From NCBI GenBank assembly GCA_963662175.1, contig OY759227.1, positions 1,458,501 to 1,522,500 on the forward strand: 64,000 bases of DNA. The letters run 5' to 3'. The position numbers and the translations under genes were made by a program. The stretch comes from Aradus depressus (taxonomy: Eukaryota > Arthropoda > Insecta > Hemiptera > Aradidae). This document shows positions 63,786 through 64,000 of this stretch, in pieces (the stretch's first letter is position 1; every line of letters starts with the position of its first letter). Under the pieces are notes generated by a model, which was not told the DNA's origin, searched no databases, and saw nothing but the letters and a program-made list of their open reading frames with translations.

Positions 63786-64000
63786 ATAAAGAATTAACTT
63801 GTTATAAAATAAAAACATTAAAAAAAAAAATTAAAACAATCAAATAAAAAAATTTTAAATATAGATTTTAAATAAATAGATATTGGAGTAGGTTATAACA
63901 GGGCTAGAGGTTTTATTTTTAATATTGTTTTTTATGAACGATGTAAGGTTTTATTTTAGATAAATGTGAAATAATATATAAAATTGACGACATTCCTGTT
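63786..64000. other. AT-rich sequence at window end
   Basis: No feature recognised. Confidence 0.5.

Noticed and set aside
1..64000. CRISPR arrays, bacterial operons, rRNA or tRNA genes
   Set aside because: None seen. The only tRNA-like signals are the SINE B-boxes, and the regular repeats are the minisatellites, whose units vary and have no spacer structure.

Overview
This window is eukaryotic, and most probably from an arthropod genome (an insect is my best guess). It is strongly AT-rich, I see no single-copy host gene in it, and nearly everything I can identify is transposable-element sequence: two related families of LTR retrotransposon that encode little more than Gag, a BEL/Pao element, RNase H-bearing and Jockey-like non-LTR elements, a Penelope-like fragment, a Maverick/Polinton DNA polymerase remnant, and two DNA transposons with terminal inverted repeats (TIRs). 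The family mix points to an arthropod; the sequence alone does not give a species.

Positions 1-31334 form a nest that can be dated relatively from exact LTR ends and target-site duplications (TSDs). A Polinton polymerase gene (31335-33694) was hit by an LTR1-family element ('A', 356-31334). A was then interrupted twice in its 3' region: by a second LTR1 composite ('D', 3727-25154, TSD ACGT) and by an LTR2-family element (25218-29756, TSD ATAT). D itself holds an LTR2 composite (4695-16605, TSD TTTG) and a solo LTR1 (18505-18988, TSD ATGC). LTR1 LTRs are about 785 bp and start TGTGAT and end ATCACA. LTR2 LTRs are about 1.45-1.5 kb and start TGTAATG. Both families share the primer-binding region, a coiled-coil Gag with a basic C-terminus, a short palindrome just after gag and a 3' hairpin motif. 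Almost no pol is left; an integrase C-terminus at 2545-2994 places LTR1 near Ty3/Gypsy.

Positions 33670-43517 hold an LTR2-like 3' scrap, a 5'-truncated minus-strand RNase H-bearing non-LTR element, a TIR transposon inside it (36189-38012) with many GACARAGTGRGTT-type subterminal repeats, an unidentified GC-richer segment (about 38700-39360), and a long-TIR element (40113-42875) whose only gene resembles a FEN1/PIN-type nuclease family and not a usual transposase. This last element is the best candidate for a poorly described mobile system.

Positions 43518-56731 are a third LTR2-type element (LTR2b), carrying a candidate tRNA-derived SINE and a minisatellite in its 3' region. It is split by a young 6.95-kb BEL/Pao element (46751-53703, TSD CATAC) with only two coding lesions that I can see. 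From 56732 a minus-strand Jockey-like element is interrupted by an inverted-repeat Penelope-like insertion (57804-58950, 12-bp TSD). After an AT-rich spacer, a plus-strand copy of the RNase H-bearing non-LTR element closes the window (61405-63785).
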